NCBI GenBank assembly: GCA_020746995.1
Contig: JAGPXD010000003.1
Coordinates: 124,001 to 188,000 of the forward strand
Origin: Plectosphaerella cucumerina
Lineage: Eukaryota > Ascomycota > Sordariomycetes > Glomerellales > Plectosphaerellaceae
Length of the DNA: 64,000 bases
Reading direction: 5' to 3'
Positions 43,198 to 54,265 of the stretch are shown in pieces (position 1 is the first letter of the stretch; each line of letters opens with the position of its first letter). The notes under the pieces were generated by a model. It was given only the letters and a program-made list of their open reading frames with translations, ran no database searches and was not told where the DNA came from. A program made the position numbers and the translations under genes.

Positions 43198-43228
43198 GGC
43201 TCCTGGCTCCTGCCAGGAGCCAGGAGCC
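43198..43228. repeat. Perfect inverted repeat, 15-bp arms, 1-nt centre
   Basis: GGCTCCTGGCTCCTG, a single C, then the exact reverse complement. Each arm itself repeats CTCCTG. It can form a tight hairpin or cruciform and lies 30 bp after a TATATATA run, 172 bp downstream of the permease stop codon. Confidence 0.85.
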
Positions 43229-43399
43229 TACTTTTATATCAACATTACCAAAATCGCGCTTCTGCTTCACCTCTGATGACAAGACCTGTTTATGATAGTT
43301 TGTCGCCTTGTTCTAGCCAGATATTCCGCGGGTACTATCAAATGGCCAGCCTTGTGGAGATTAATGTTGGAACAAGCAGCAGGTGATCAGCAACACAAC

Positions 43400-45490
43400 T
43401 CAAGCCAGTTCCTTTCCATCGTCCTTGCGCGATACATTCACGTGGCTTTCCTTTCCAGACTCGAAGTCAGTCATTCCGAGTGATTCGACCCCCTCAATGA
43501 TCGCACTGGCGCCTTCGAGATACTCGGGAGGCGAAAACAGCTTCCGCCCCTCAGTGTACCAAGCTATCACCATGGCAATGCCAAAAATCCCCATGATCAA
43601 AATAGAGTAGTTCATAGTGCTGCTTTCCACTGGGTGGGACTGAGGGATCTGAAAATCAGATGGTAAGCTCGGTGACTGGCTAAAGATGCCTCATTGAGAA
43701 TCAAGTTCGACTTACGAGAGCAACGATGACAACCAGCACGGAGTACAAGACAGCCACAATGTAGATCAGGTTGGAGATGCCTCCAAAGTTCCAGTGACGA
43801 CTCTGCGGCAGCGTCGATCGCTTGGTGAGAAGAATAATGAGGGCGGGGCAGCCTGCGGAACCAATCAATACAAACCCACGACACGTTATTGGCAAACTCA
43901 CCAAAGCTGATGATCATACAGACGGCTTGCGATCCGATGATTGCGTTGAACGCGGTGTTTGAAAAGAGATAGCTGTTAGAATGTTCAGCATTGACTCTCA
44001 CCTCAAGGTAGACTCGACTACTGACAGCAAGCCGATCAAGGCAACGATCCCTGACGGCAGATGGATCGACCAGACCGGAAGCTTGGTCCGGGGAGAGATC
44101 TCGGTCAACCTGCAAACCAGAATCAGAAATTAGTGCCAGAGGTAGGTGCAAAGAAGAGCTCCGAACTGACTTGGTGTTCCAAAACAGGCCTCTATCTCTG
44201 GCGAAGGCGTACCCTTGGCGGCTCATGGCCACCCCGCTGCCAAGTGCCGAGGTCCCGTTATTCACGATTAGAATGAGACAGAAGACGATGGCTGCGGCAT
44301 CACTCCCGGTTGCAAGGCGAATGAGCTCGACCACTGGCACACTTCAATGTCACCTCGTTAGCAGAGGAAATTTGGTTGACATGGGTCGTCTCACCCAGTG
44401 GAAGTTCCGATGATGGCCGGCAAGTCTGTGATGGAGAAGCCGAGGACCAATATCCAGAGCACTCCAACGACAAACTGGGACACTATGACGACCAAAAGAA
44501 TTCGGGGAATGAGTTTCTTTGGAGTCTTGACTTCCTCCGCCAGATGTGTCGGGCAGTCCAACCCCATGAGGGTTGAAAAGCTGTTGAACAGCCCCAAGAG
44601 AACGGCGAACGCGGTGGTCGAGTACCTGAAAGTGTAATTCTTGTTAGAGATTTTGATCCTCTAGCAGGACAATGGAAGGAAAGTTTACCCAGTGTCATTA
44701 TTTGTCTGGACAAAGACAAAATGAGGCGAGGCTTTTGGGGCTTTGACGAGGAGGATAATCGAGAACCCAATAAATCCGAGGATAGTGGCCCAACCTGCGA
44801 GATTATCAGCCATCTTGGATGCAGCTCCACAGAGATGAGCATGTAACGAACATCCTATAAGCTCCAGAGTCGGAATTCCCTTCAGACCGTAGAGATTGAT
44901 CGCCCAACAGATGATGACCAGGGCCAAATATATCAAAAACAACTGCCATCGGGTTGAGACATCGAATTCGGGACGGCATAGATTGACCAGCGCTAGGGTC
45001 AGGGTGGCGACAATCGCACAGCAAGCAGCATGGGTCAAAACCCAGCCGCAGTAGTTGAGCCAGCCAAGGGGGTATGCGCATTGTCGACGATATCTTTCGG
45101 GCATCAGGAAGGTAGCATAGTGATAGGCACCACCTGGAGGAATGTTTAGCTCATGTGGTTCGGAACTAAGGCATCCGAGGGTAATTTCACTCACCAGCCG
45201 TCGCATAACGCGCCGCACATTGAGCAAAGGTCAAGATGATGCAGAAAACGCACAGAGACGAACCGATGCTGGTCACAAGCCACAGATCAGCGTCACTCGG
45301 CAGGTTGCGTTTGAAATTTGCAAACTTACAAGCCGTAGAGAATGGCTGGGATACCACCAGCAGACAGACCGACGAAAAGGATGAAGGACATGCCGCCGAA
45401 GACGTTCATAGTCAGCCATCCGATACTTATGCCACTCCACAACCCGAAGGTGTGTGGAAGCTGATCACCAGGAGCATCGATGGAAGACAT
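43400..45490 (-). CDS. Amino acid/choline/GABA-type permease (APC superfamily)
   Basis: Ten exons inferred: 45490-45330, 45268-45195, 45133-44852, 44794-44689, 44625-44395, 44341-44171, 44109-44026, 43972-43902, 43852-43716 and 43648-43400, giving 521 residues. About twelve membrane helices are visible. The start T-F-G-L-W-S-G-I-S-I-G-W and G-G-I-P-A-I-L-Y-G-F belong to the fungal choline/GABA/amino-acid permease family (TC 2.A.3.4). Later landmarks are L-M-G-L-D-C-P-T-H-L-A-E-E-V, S-R-Q-G-Y-A-F-A-R-D-R-G-L, and N-T-A-F-N-A-I-I-G-S. Nine introns (49-68 bp) all keep phase. The substrate is probably a small amine or amino acid but cannot be specified. It is divergent from the Zn2Cys6 regulator gene. 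Confidence 0.85.
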
Positions 45491-46198
45491 GATGGTTGAT
45501 TGAAGGAGACTTTGTCCACGAAGACGGAGATGATGCTGAGAGAGGGCGCTGAAAACGAATATTTGCAAGTGTTCGAATGGTCAGTTGAGGGAGAGCGGTT
45601 TTCATAGGATCAGAAGCCTCCTGGAGTCTGGATATCATGTAAATACATATCACCAGCTCGAATCTGGATGACCGAGTTGTCTTTCGCATCCAATACAACC
45701 GCCATCCTCGGTGACCTCGCGATCTCAGTTTCACGCTTTGTTCAAGTTGTCTAACCGTTTCGGCCGGTCAGTGCAACGCCTATCGTCGACCACCCGCCTG
45801 TTCCAGGTAACTCGATAAGGAGATAGGGATACACCCCCCTGTTGTGACAGGGCCTAAACCCCTTTCAGGGCGACTTGCCTATCGCTTAGGACCCCTCGTT
45901 TAGTACCAACTCATTGGGTCAATCAGGTCTCGTTGATTACTAGGTACTGTACGACAAAACGCCCCTGGTTGTTCCCCGCCTGTAGATAAGCGACATCAGC
46001 GAGATAGACAGGACGACGCACTCCGAGATTCGGAATGATCGGGGAATGGGGAAGCCCCAGGTTCTTGACAGATGCCATGATGCGATCTGCCTCGAACCTG
46101 GGACCCTCCACCCAGGTTTCCTGACCCTCCCACAGCGTGAGGATCGAGAACAACGCATCGCTCACACTTTGGGCAATTTGTGCCCTTGCAGCACGAAA
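45491..46198. promoter_or_regulatory. Shared promoter of permease and Zn2Cys6 regulator
   Basis: 708 bp between divergent start codons. CGGCCG with flanking GG at 45761-45767 provides CGG/CCG half-sites of the kind Zn2Cys6 proteins bind. Autoregulation and control of the permease by its neighbour are plausible but only inferred. Confidence 0.4.
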
Positions 46199-48442
46199 AT
46201 GAACACCAAGAGATCGAGAGGAGGTGAGCACAGATGGGCGGCTTGCATCCCCCCACCCCTATCCCGTGGCAGAACCCGTACTGATAAGGCCTGCGCAGGT
46301 TGCTGGACCTGCCGCAAACGCCATCAAAAGTGTGATGAGGGGAGGCCTGGCTGCTGGAATTGCCACATGCGCGGGGTGACTTGCGGTGGCTACGACATCC
46401 AGCTCGGCGATTTCAAAGCCCAAGGTGGTACCAACGGCCCTCGTCAGATGGTCTCCAAGATATTCCGGAAAGACGCCGCCAGTGTTCCAGCCAAGTCGAG
46501 TCGGAGGAGCAAGCCTTCGAAGAAACCATCTCAGGGCGGCAGTCATTCGGCACAAGGGATAGGCGTGGACCAGCCGATGGCCGACCACTCCGGCTCAGTG
46601 GACGATTCGGGTGCAGGCACACCACGGCACGGAGGTTCACCAGATGACCCGGCTCCTTGGGACTTGTCCTCGTTGTCCGAAGATGCAATGTCGTCCCAAG
46701 GCTCAACGAGGCAGCAAAAAAGAAGACATCACAGTCTGATTACAGAGCCACCGCCGGACATTCCCGAACCAGAAGGGTCCAGGCAACGCAACCAACTCGA
46801 TAAGGACCGAACATCCAGTCGTTCGCGACGAGATGTCAACGGCACTCAACTTGAATGCCGGAGCCTCAGCCGACCAAACTCATCCGACACTTCATTCATC
46901 TCGAGCGACTTCACGATGGCTGGGGCGGCTGACTGGCCCGGCTTGGATCAGGCGATCCTCTTCGATTTCTCCATGGACGACATATCCGACATACTAGGCG
47001 TTGAAGAAGTCACGGAGCTTCCTCAGTATGACGCAGTTCAAGACATTTGCAGAGGAGTGCAAAACCTGAATGAATCGGAACCCCCGAAGTCGTTCATCTC
47101 CAGCCACGCTCCCTCTCAAATCAGCATGGCGACGGATGACCTACTACTAGGACATTGTTAGTATGCCCCGGAATGTTTGGTTTTCAATACTTATGGTGTC
47201 TTTAGTCTTTAGCAATCTTGCTCCCCGACTCCTACCAGTTGTCGAATCGTATCGAAACCCATACTTGGTTGTGTACGGACGCCTTTCTCAAGAATCTCAA
47301 CCTCTCCGCAACTCCATTCTTTTTGCTTCAGCTTTGCATTTAAGCAAGCTGGGTGCACTCCCCAACGACGCGATAAAGACCTGCCGCGCCGACATGCGGG
47401 ATTCCTTCCGCAATGCACTTCATGACCCAGAAGAGGCATGGGGTCTAGGAGCAACAGTCTTGTTGTCCATAGTATTCGACGTAAGACCCCCGTTCCTAGT
47501 ACCAGGATTATATTCATAACAAACATGAATTCAGGTGATCGGTACGGGAATGGATTCCTGGAGCTCAAAGCTCATCGGCTGCCGTCGGCTTCTTTCCATG
47601 GGCTTGTCCAGCTCACAAGGCAAAGTTGACCCTGCAATGAGATGCATTCAAGTCCAATACAACTGGATGGCGACCATGGGGCGGATGTTGCTTCTGGGTA
47701 CAGCGCCGATGGATGTGCTGGATCAGCTCACCCCCATTGATGAAGGTGAGATACTGGCATCGGTTGAGTTGGAACTAAGCTGACCAACTCTCACCGTCCC
47801 TCAGAACCAAACCCCCAGAGAGAAATCCGATTTTCGGAGCTGATGATGCCCCAATATCACTGGTGGGCGAACATGCCTGACTATGAGATGCATGTGCTGC
47901 TCCGCGAGGCCGCCGACCTCGCTGTAGCTGTGGAGAAACGGAAGCTAAGAGAAAGAGACGATGTCAAGCTGCTTCATCTAATGCCGGCTGTTGCGACCTT
48001 GGTGAGAAAGATTGAGCAGTGGAGGCCAGGAATGGCGTCTGTCGTTCCCGAGTATCATCCGGATGAGGAGCATTTCAACAACATCTGGAGACAGGGGCTC
48101 TACTGCTACGTCTACCACGAGATATACGCCCTGCCATCGGACAGCCCGCAGATTCAAGCGTGTGTGGAGGAGGCTTTGGTGTCGTTTGAGAGGATTTCCT
48201 GGTTACAGGCTTGCCTGTACCCCATGTTCCTCATCTCTATTCATGCTCGTTGTAGAACTTCGCGGAAGATCATCGAGTCGGCCCTCCTCAAGATGCACAC
48301 AACATTGGGATTCACGGCACCGTTGTCTGTGGTTCTGGTCTTGCAGAGTTTGTGGGAAGCCTTCGATAATGACCCGCTCGGCGTCTTGAAATGGAGAGAG
48401 GTGATGGTGCAGCGGGGTATGGAGATCAATGTTCTTTTATAG
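46199..48442 (+). CDS. Zn2Cys6 transcription factor
   Basis: Four exons inferred: 46199-47156, 47206-47480, 47535-47745 and 47805-48442, giving 693 residues. The binuclear zinc cluster reads C-x2-C-x6-C-x6-C-x2-C-x6-C at Cys35, 38, 45, 52, 55 and 62, with the usual R-K-R-H-Q-K basic run. A Ser-rich linker with basic patches follows. From residue ~320 comes a fungal-specific transcription factor domain, with S-I-L-F-A-S-A-L-H-L-S-K-L-G and later W-R-Q-G-L-Y-C-Y-V-Y-H-E-I-Y. The frame is open upstream of 46199, but this Met is the closest one before the cluster. The first splice (GTTAGT donor at 47157) rescues an apparent stop. Introns are 49-59 bp. It is a likely local regulator of the permease, MFS exporter and dioxygenase-family genes. 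Confidence 0.87.
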
Positions 48443-48647
48443 CACGGGAATGAATCAGTGCTGGCATTTTCTTCTTCCAGAGGGCTCACAGAATCTAATG
48501 CCACGGATACTTCTGATCCGCCATGAGATGTCTCGATGCGTGAACATTTCCGTACCACCAAATACAGATAGGAAGATTTCACACAATTGAACAGGAGTCA
48601 CCGGTTCATCGTATTAATGCTACATGTGCAGTAATGTTCCAAACATT

Positions 48648-49778
48648 CTAGGCAGAAACAGATGCCCCGACAGGACGCCCCTCGAATGACCCGTACCCGA
48701 AAGGATCCTCCTTGCTACCCAGGAGTATGATGGGATCCTTCATCTCGACGTGACCACAGAACGGTTCACTCACGGAGAAGCCCATGAGAGCTTGTACCTC
48801 AGGCGCGTAGCTCTTGATAACCTCAGGGTCGAGACCCACGAACTGGTTCTCGTCAGACCGGTACGAACCCCGAGTCATATGACAAGAGTAGATGTTCCTG
48901 CGCTCATTCTCGAGCTGGTTGGCGCCAGCGCCGTGCCACACGCTTCCAATAATGAAAACGGCGTCACCCTTGCTCATCTCTGCAGTTGAGCACAGCGAAC
49001 GGTCCGCAGGGCCCTTTTGATCAGCTTCAGGCCACTTGTGAGAGCCGACGACGACTTGGGTGGCCCCGTTCTCGTAAACGCAACGCTAATGCGAGTCAGT
49101 AATGAGAAGGGCCGGAACCTCTGGGTTCAAGATGTACTTACTGTGCCAGCAACCAGCAGTCCTAGTAGAGAGCTGTCGCCGCTGCCCTCGACATGGTCAA
49201 AGTGCTGGGCCATGTCGTCACGGTGCAGTGGTTGGGCGGCCGACTTGCCACGAGAGAATGCCTCAGAGACAGCCAAGACGGGGTTCGAGACGCATTCGTA
49301 TCTCTTTCCGTCTCGGAAGGGGTAGCTAATTCACGGCACTTGTTTAGTGTGTGACCTCACTTCTTTTTGGCGGGAAGGAAGGCCAAGACGTACGAGACCT
49401 CCCGGAGAAGAGCCTTTGCCGTCTCCCGGTAGGTGGGGTGGTTGATGCACTTATGCACAAAGGTATGAGACTTTGCGGCGAAGTTGCTAGTTCAGATGTC
49501 AGGTTTGTTAAAGCAGGATGTAACGGTTGAGAACATCACACGTACCTCAGGGGAGGGTCGGAAGGAGGGAACAGGCTTCCCTCATACTTGAGGTTCCTCA
49601 GCTTGTCGAACCAAGGGGCGGACTCAGCGTCCATCTGGTCGATGTCGTCGGTAGTCACGAAGTTCTTGATGATGATTCCTCCATCGCGACGAATGATATC
49701 GGCAATCTCGTTGATGGGCGTGCTGACATCAACCGCCGTGATCTCAGGGTTGCCGGCCTGGTGGGGAGGGTTAGGCAT
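48648..49778 (-). CDS. Phytanoyl-CoA dioxygenase-family Fe(II)/2-oxoglutarate oxygenase
   Basis: Four exons inferred: 49778-49546, 49486-49394, 49325-49142 and 49085-48648, giving 315 residues. The iron ligands are in place: the H-x-D pair in P-L-H-R-D-D (His143, Asp145) and the distal His in S-V-W-H-G-A-G-A-N (His221). An Arg for 2-oxoglutarate lies a little later in E-R-R-N-I-Y. N-terminal I-I-R-R-D-G-G-I-I-I-K-N-F is the usual start of the fold. Fungal members of this family hydroxylate, desaturate or rearrange natural products, so the locus may make a modified small molecule; the substrate is unknown. Introns are 59, 68 and 56 bp. It is divergent from a paralogous gene that lacks these ligands. 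Its 3' end lies 205 bp from that of the regulator. Confidence 0.87.
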
Positions 49779-50460
49779 GATGGATATTGGGTAAGATGTG
49801 TGGAGGTAGTGTGTAGGAATTGAAATGATGGAGTGAAGTGTTTCGCTATTGCAAAGAGAAAGTTGAGCTTGAATAAGTGCGCTTGGCTTGTTGATAAACG
49901 TTCTTTGAGCTTGATTGCGTTTTATGTCTTCTTCACCGTCATTGCTCTGGGCGTCTGATGAGACGATGGGGTTTGGCATGATGGCCCCCCCGTACGCCAC
50001 TACGTCACCCTTCACATGAGCCCACGTATCCGGAATTGGTCAAAGTTGCCGCGGAAGGAAACTGATGCCCCGTTGGACTTGGACGATCTCGACCTTGGCC
50101 GATCCACGGACTCCTCCAGCAATCAAGATAAGAAATCACTCCGAGGGGTCAGCGGAAACTACTCTAGGCTCGGGCGCACACCTGCACCGTCGTCCAGTAC
50201 TGACAGTCCCTAATCCATCGGCAAACACAACCCGATCCGGACATGGCTGATAAAGGAATCTTGGGGATGTGACCCACTCCGACAACGGTGGAAAGATGAG
50301 GTTTACAAGGAAGTACCCCAAGCATCTGTATTTGAGAACTTGCTGCGACTCTTCAATGATCAGGACACCCAAATCATCCTTCATCTTTCCACCTACAGAA
50401 TCGTTTCTGACCACTCCACCGCATACCTATCGCACACACTTAACGATACACAAGTCCACG
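49779..50460. promoter_or_regulatory. Shared promoter of the two PhyH-family genes
   Basis: 682 bp between divergent ATGs. CCGATCCGG at 50232-50240 is an everted CCG-N3-CGG, a possible Zn2Cys6 site. Co-regulation by the nearby factor is inference. Confidence 0.4.
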
Positions 50461-51361
50461 ATGGCACCCATCAAGCGTTTCTCTCCCTCTGTGTATCCCG
50501 GGGACGTCTTCGAGGCTCTCAAGGGCGACGGCGTGGCCATTGTCGAAGCTATGGCACAGAGCGACATCATCGACAAGGCTGTGAGCGAACTTGGAGAAAT
50601 TGCAGTTGGACGCGTTCACGGATTGGTGGGCAAGAGTCCCACATTCGCCAAGGAGATGCTCATGAACCCCCTCTACATGGAGCTCACGAAGCGTTTCCTC
50701 ACGGACACCTGCGTCATCTACTACGAGAAGGAAAGAACAGTTTCTACTGCCGAGCCCCAGGTATCCATGACAACGGCGCTGGCGGCGCATCCTGGCTCAA
50801 GTGGATGGGGCCTCCGCCGGCAGGACGAGTGCCATCACACGAAGCACCCGGCCAAGAGGGAGACAGACTTTGGCATCGCGTATGCGGCCACCGATATCAC
50901 CAAGGAGAATGGGGCTATACGAGTTGTCGTTGGGTCCAACCGTTGGAATGACACTCGCGATCCTACACCCGAGGACGAGACCATCATCGAGCTGCGCAAG
51001 GGCGACGCCCTTCTTTGGTGGGTTTATAACTGTGCTTCTACTGCTTGGGGCTACGGAACAGACATTCTGACTTGCCAAACTCAGCCTTGGATCCGTGTAC
51101 TACGGAGTCCTGCCGAACCAGAGTACTGAGCCGAGCCTGCTGCTGAGTGCTTTCTCCACCCCTGGGTGGTGCCGTCAGGAGGAGAACCAATATCTCGCAG
51201 TTCCCTTGGAAGCGTCCCAGGACTATCCCGAGGCAGTGCAGCGATTCTTGGGCTACTACGTCAGTCGGCCTTATGGCGGTGCGGTCGAACACATGGAGCC
51301 TCTGGACTTCCTGAAGGCGAAGGGCGACTGGTCCAAGTATGTACCCGTCGACCTTGTGTAG
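50461..51361 (+). CDS. Phytanoyl-CoA dioxygenase-fold protein lacking the iron-binding triad
   Basis: Two exons inferred: 50461-51017 and 51085-51361, giving 277 residues. The fold is recognised by the N-terminal L-K-G-D-G-V-A-I-V-E, the G-A-I-R-V-V-V-G-S-N-R-W strand shared with its divergent neighbour, and the C-terminal block E-E-N-Q-Y-L-A-V-P. In the metal site, the neighbour's L-H-R-D-D corresponds to L-R-R-Q-D (Arg119, Gln121), and S-V-W-H-G corresponds to S-V-Y-Y-G (Tyr192). All three expected ligands are therefore replaced, although H-H at 125-126 lies close by. The reading frame is otherwise clean after removal of a 67-bp intron (GTGGGT donor, CTGAC branch), so this looks like a maintained pseudoenzyme or an enzyme with different chemistry, not a decayed gene. 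Without the intron the frame would stop early at 51129. Confidence 0.72.
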
Positions 51362-51385
51362 AGGGATTGTACGACATGTGCGGGT

Positions 51386-51540
51386 CATGCCAAACAGAGT
51401 TATCATTCCATCATTTATGCACAACCAGCACCGCAAGGAGGGTTGCTGGCTCGAGCACACGGCTGGCGGCAGGTCACGGTAGTGGCGGGGCCCCTCCGAG
51501 CCGCCACGGCACGCCGATGAACGTGGATTCCGTCTCAACG
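51386..51540. repeat. Dispersed repeat, copy A (longest)
   Basis: The first 89 bp match 52339-52427 with four differences and no gap. The last ~75 bp match 39517-39589. The 3' part contains an imperfect hairpin (GTGGCGG ... CCGCCAC). It starts 25 bp after the stop codon of the second PhyH-family gene, so it probably lies in that gene's 3' UTR. Confidence 0.8.
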
Positions 51541-52338
51541 ACTTCTAACAACCTGGAACTACACCGGCAGCAGAGGAACGTCCATTCTTCAGCACAGTAA
51601 TGAAAGACGAGATGGCCAAGTTTCTTGAGCCTGGATGAGTAGACAGAGTCACTCTTGAGGTACCAAACTGAACAGCAAAGCCCATGTAGAAACTTTGAAA
51701 TACTAGTATTAGTTGCATCAATCAGCAGAACTCCGTAAAGATGAAGTATGTGATATACCGCCGATGTAGGTAGTCATCCCTTGCGTTGCAGTGTTGTCTC
51801 TGATCTTGAGTACTACAATCCTGCAGATCCGCGATTGGCGATGGCCACGCCACTCCAACGTCCGCTTCATTGGAGTGATGACCCGGCGCTTCTGCATGAA
51901 TAGGGGTCGTTGGCGCGCGGCAACACGGGGCGCCGCAACAACACGGGATTGCCCAATTCATGCCACGCTGACAGTGCAAGACTTAAAAGGCACATTCTCC
52001 TATGCGAATTTTTACTTGGAGTACGAGCACAGGAGACCGCTGTCATCCTTGGGTACCGTGGTTGAGCCTCAGTCTATTTGGCGCCTGGAGCCTTTCTGGT
52101 GATGCAACGCAACATCGCCATCGGTGCATTACCTAAACGAGCTTTGAAATGCATCTTCTCGGGCCTCCTGTCGGTGCGCTTCTCGTCTTTAAGGCGAGGT
52201 CGAGACAGCGGTCCTTGTATGCATGCCTGGCACCGGTTGGCCTCTTGGTGTGGCTTTGGGCTTCAAGTTGAGAGGCACTTCGCATGAGTTGCTCCGTGCC
52301 AGGTCTGTGTCCTGGGGCAGTGTTGTCGCCATGCTCGC

Positions 52339-52427
52339 CATGCCAAACAGAGTGATCATCCCATCATTCATGCACAACCAGCACCGCAAAGAGGGTTGCT
52401 GGCTCGAGCACACGGCTGGCGGCAGGT
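52339..52427. repeat. Dispersed repeat, copy B (5' half)
   Basis: 89 bp colinear with 51386-51474; three of the four differences are transitions. Homology stops at GGCAGGT, where copy C homology begins, so the copies look like overlapping fragments of one longer unit. Confidence 0.8.
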
Positions 52428-54230
52428 TCGGCACATGAGCTTGACGCACAGAGCTTCAACGATCCGTGATGAGACGGCCAACAAATCTGCACCGGTCAGA
52501 TGGGGTAACCGGCAATCGAGAAACCGGGGAGTTAAATTCCCCTCCTCTTCTTGCTGCAAAACCTTCTCTCCCGGCCGTCTCGTGATCTCTACTCGTACGC
52601 CCGGCCATTTCCCTCCCCAGGCCGGCCTGCCAGAGCGGCCTTGCTGCCATCGTGATCTTCATCAAGCGACCCCAGCAGACCAGATGAGAATACTCCATTG
52701 GCCAGGGGCACATTCATCGTGTTTCAGGCTCGACGCCGCTAGTAGATCGTCCGATTGGCCCGCGCTGAACCCGGCCAGACGTGCGAGGGACCCAATCGGG
52801 CAAGGCGGCTTGTGGTGTACCAGGGGAGGGGCCGAAGGGCGGGGGCTGGATGGGGCCAAGGGGAGGCTGGCTCGCAGCAAGTTGCAGGTGAGAAACGGTG
52901 AGCGAGGCCATTGGGGGTGGGGGGCGGAAAATGGAAGGGTGACGGGGGTTCCGGAAGGCCTGCAACTGCCTACCTAGCTCGCCTAGGTGCCTAACAAGAA
53001 ACATATTGGCTTGGCGAGCAGGATTGGAAAGTTCATCGCTTCGACGACTTGATACTCACTGTACCTAGAAACTGTACTTGTGCGTTGTGGACGGGGCACG
53101 CGCTGTCCGTCTGCTGGCCTCGGTGTGCCGTCGGGGACGTCGTCGCACAAGAGTGATGCGCACGGGTGCGACGCTGGCGGCGTGGATGGACCAGAAGGTC
53201 TCATCTCCATGAAGAACCCGTCACACACTCAGGCACCGATCTGCGACACGGCCTCTTGGCCAGGGCCACCAGATGCAAGCAAGCAAGCAGGGCACGGAGG
53301 GGGAACGGCTGGCAGACATGGGCGCCCCAGGTATGTGATCCGGACGTCGACCAAGCTGAGAAAGAGCCGTCATCATCGTGTGCCGCCCACAGCACTGACG
53401 ACTGATGGGGATGGACATGGGACGAGAACGGGCGTCGTTGCATGGGTCTGGCCTGAAGCTGGTTATATCACGGAGCATGACGAGACAGCTGCAATAAGAG
53501 GCTGGTGGTATACGTCAGGGGTCTGTCTTGTCCGGGACGTTTCGTTGCAGGTCAGTTGTAAAGTAAACACGACAGAGACGTGCCCTTGCCGCGGAGTCCT
53601 CCGGATCTGAAAAAGGGGGTCCTTCGCAGCAGGCTGTCATGTCAGCCTTTCCCCTTCTCCAAGCAGTGTGATCTGCGGGAAAAAGTCCCGATGGCCGAGT
53701 GTCGACGTGGCCCCCGAACCTGGCGGTGTTTCCAGTCACAGTCTGCGACAGAAACTGGAGCCCCAGCTGAGCAGCATCAGATATCACACCGGTAGAGGAA
53801 TCCAGAGGTGATCAGCCCTGCCTCTACCGGGCAGAGTCAGCCACCCCCCCTCTCCCTCCTAAGGTGACCTCTGCTGAAGGAGCTGAGGCCTCTCCCGGAA
53901 GAGCATGGTGCGCGTCGTCTTGTCTCGTGACAGCTGTCGAAGCAGCCGCGCAGCCGTGCAGAGATGGACGGTGCGGGAGCACTATATTACCGGCGGGCTG
54001 GGGTTCTGGCGCGCCTCAGATGAGATTGAAGGGCGGGCCCGAAGGCATCGACAAAGTCGCGAGCAGGTGGCCTAGTAAATTGTTTTAGAGTGGTTTCGCG
54101 GCGCTCTAAAGTACCTCTGCAACTGCACTGCGCCAGCCTTGAGTAGCGGTACTGGTGCTAGATGGCCGTCGAACCGAGGGAGGGGATCGACGAACCCCCC
54201 TTTTCGCCAGTTTCCTTCAAGTTAGTTCTT

Positions 54231-54265
54231 GTAGCCCGCCCCCCTTCGGCTTCGGGCGGTGCTAC
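54231..54265. repeat. Imperfect GC-rich hairpin
   Basis: GTAGCCCGCCC and GGGCGGTGCTAC flank a short CCCTTCGGCTTC-like loop. Not a tRNA and not near a stop codon. Confidence 0.55.

Larger units (their letters stand above)
42234..43399. other. Convergent region with palindrome and tandem repeat
   Basis: 1.17 kb between the MFS and permease stop codons. It holds an 18-bp tandem repeat at 42551-42594, a TATATATA run at 43161-43168 and a perfect palindrome at 43198-43228. Small frames here have no known counterparts. Confidence 0.5.

Noticed and set aside
43973..44001. Possible 29-bp mini-intron in the permease gene
   Set aside because: A better donor (GTCAGT at 44025) gives a normal 53-bp intron and restores the family spacing L-I-G-L-L-Y-L-F-S-N-T-A-F-N.
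46086..46110. GGTTCGA-like sequence on the minus strand suggesting a tRNA B box
   Set aside because: No T-stem, acceptor stem or A box could be paired around it.
51018..51129. Early stop in the second PhyH-family gene
   Set aside because: Removal of the 51018-51084 intron joins the frame to the conserved C-terminal block ending at 51361.
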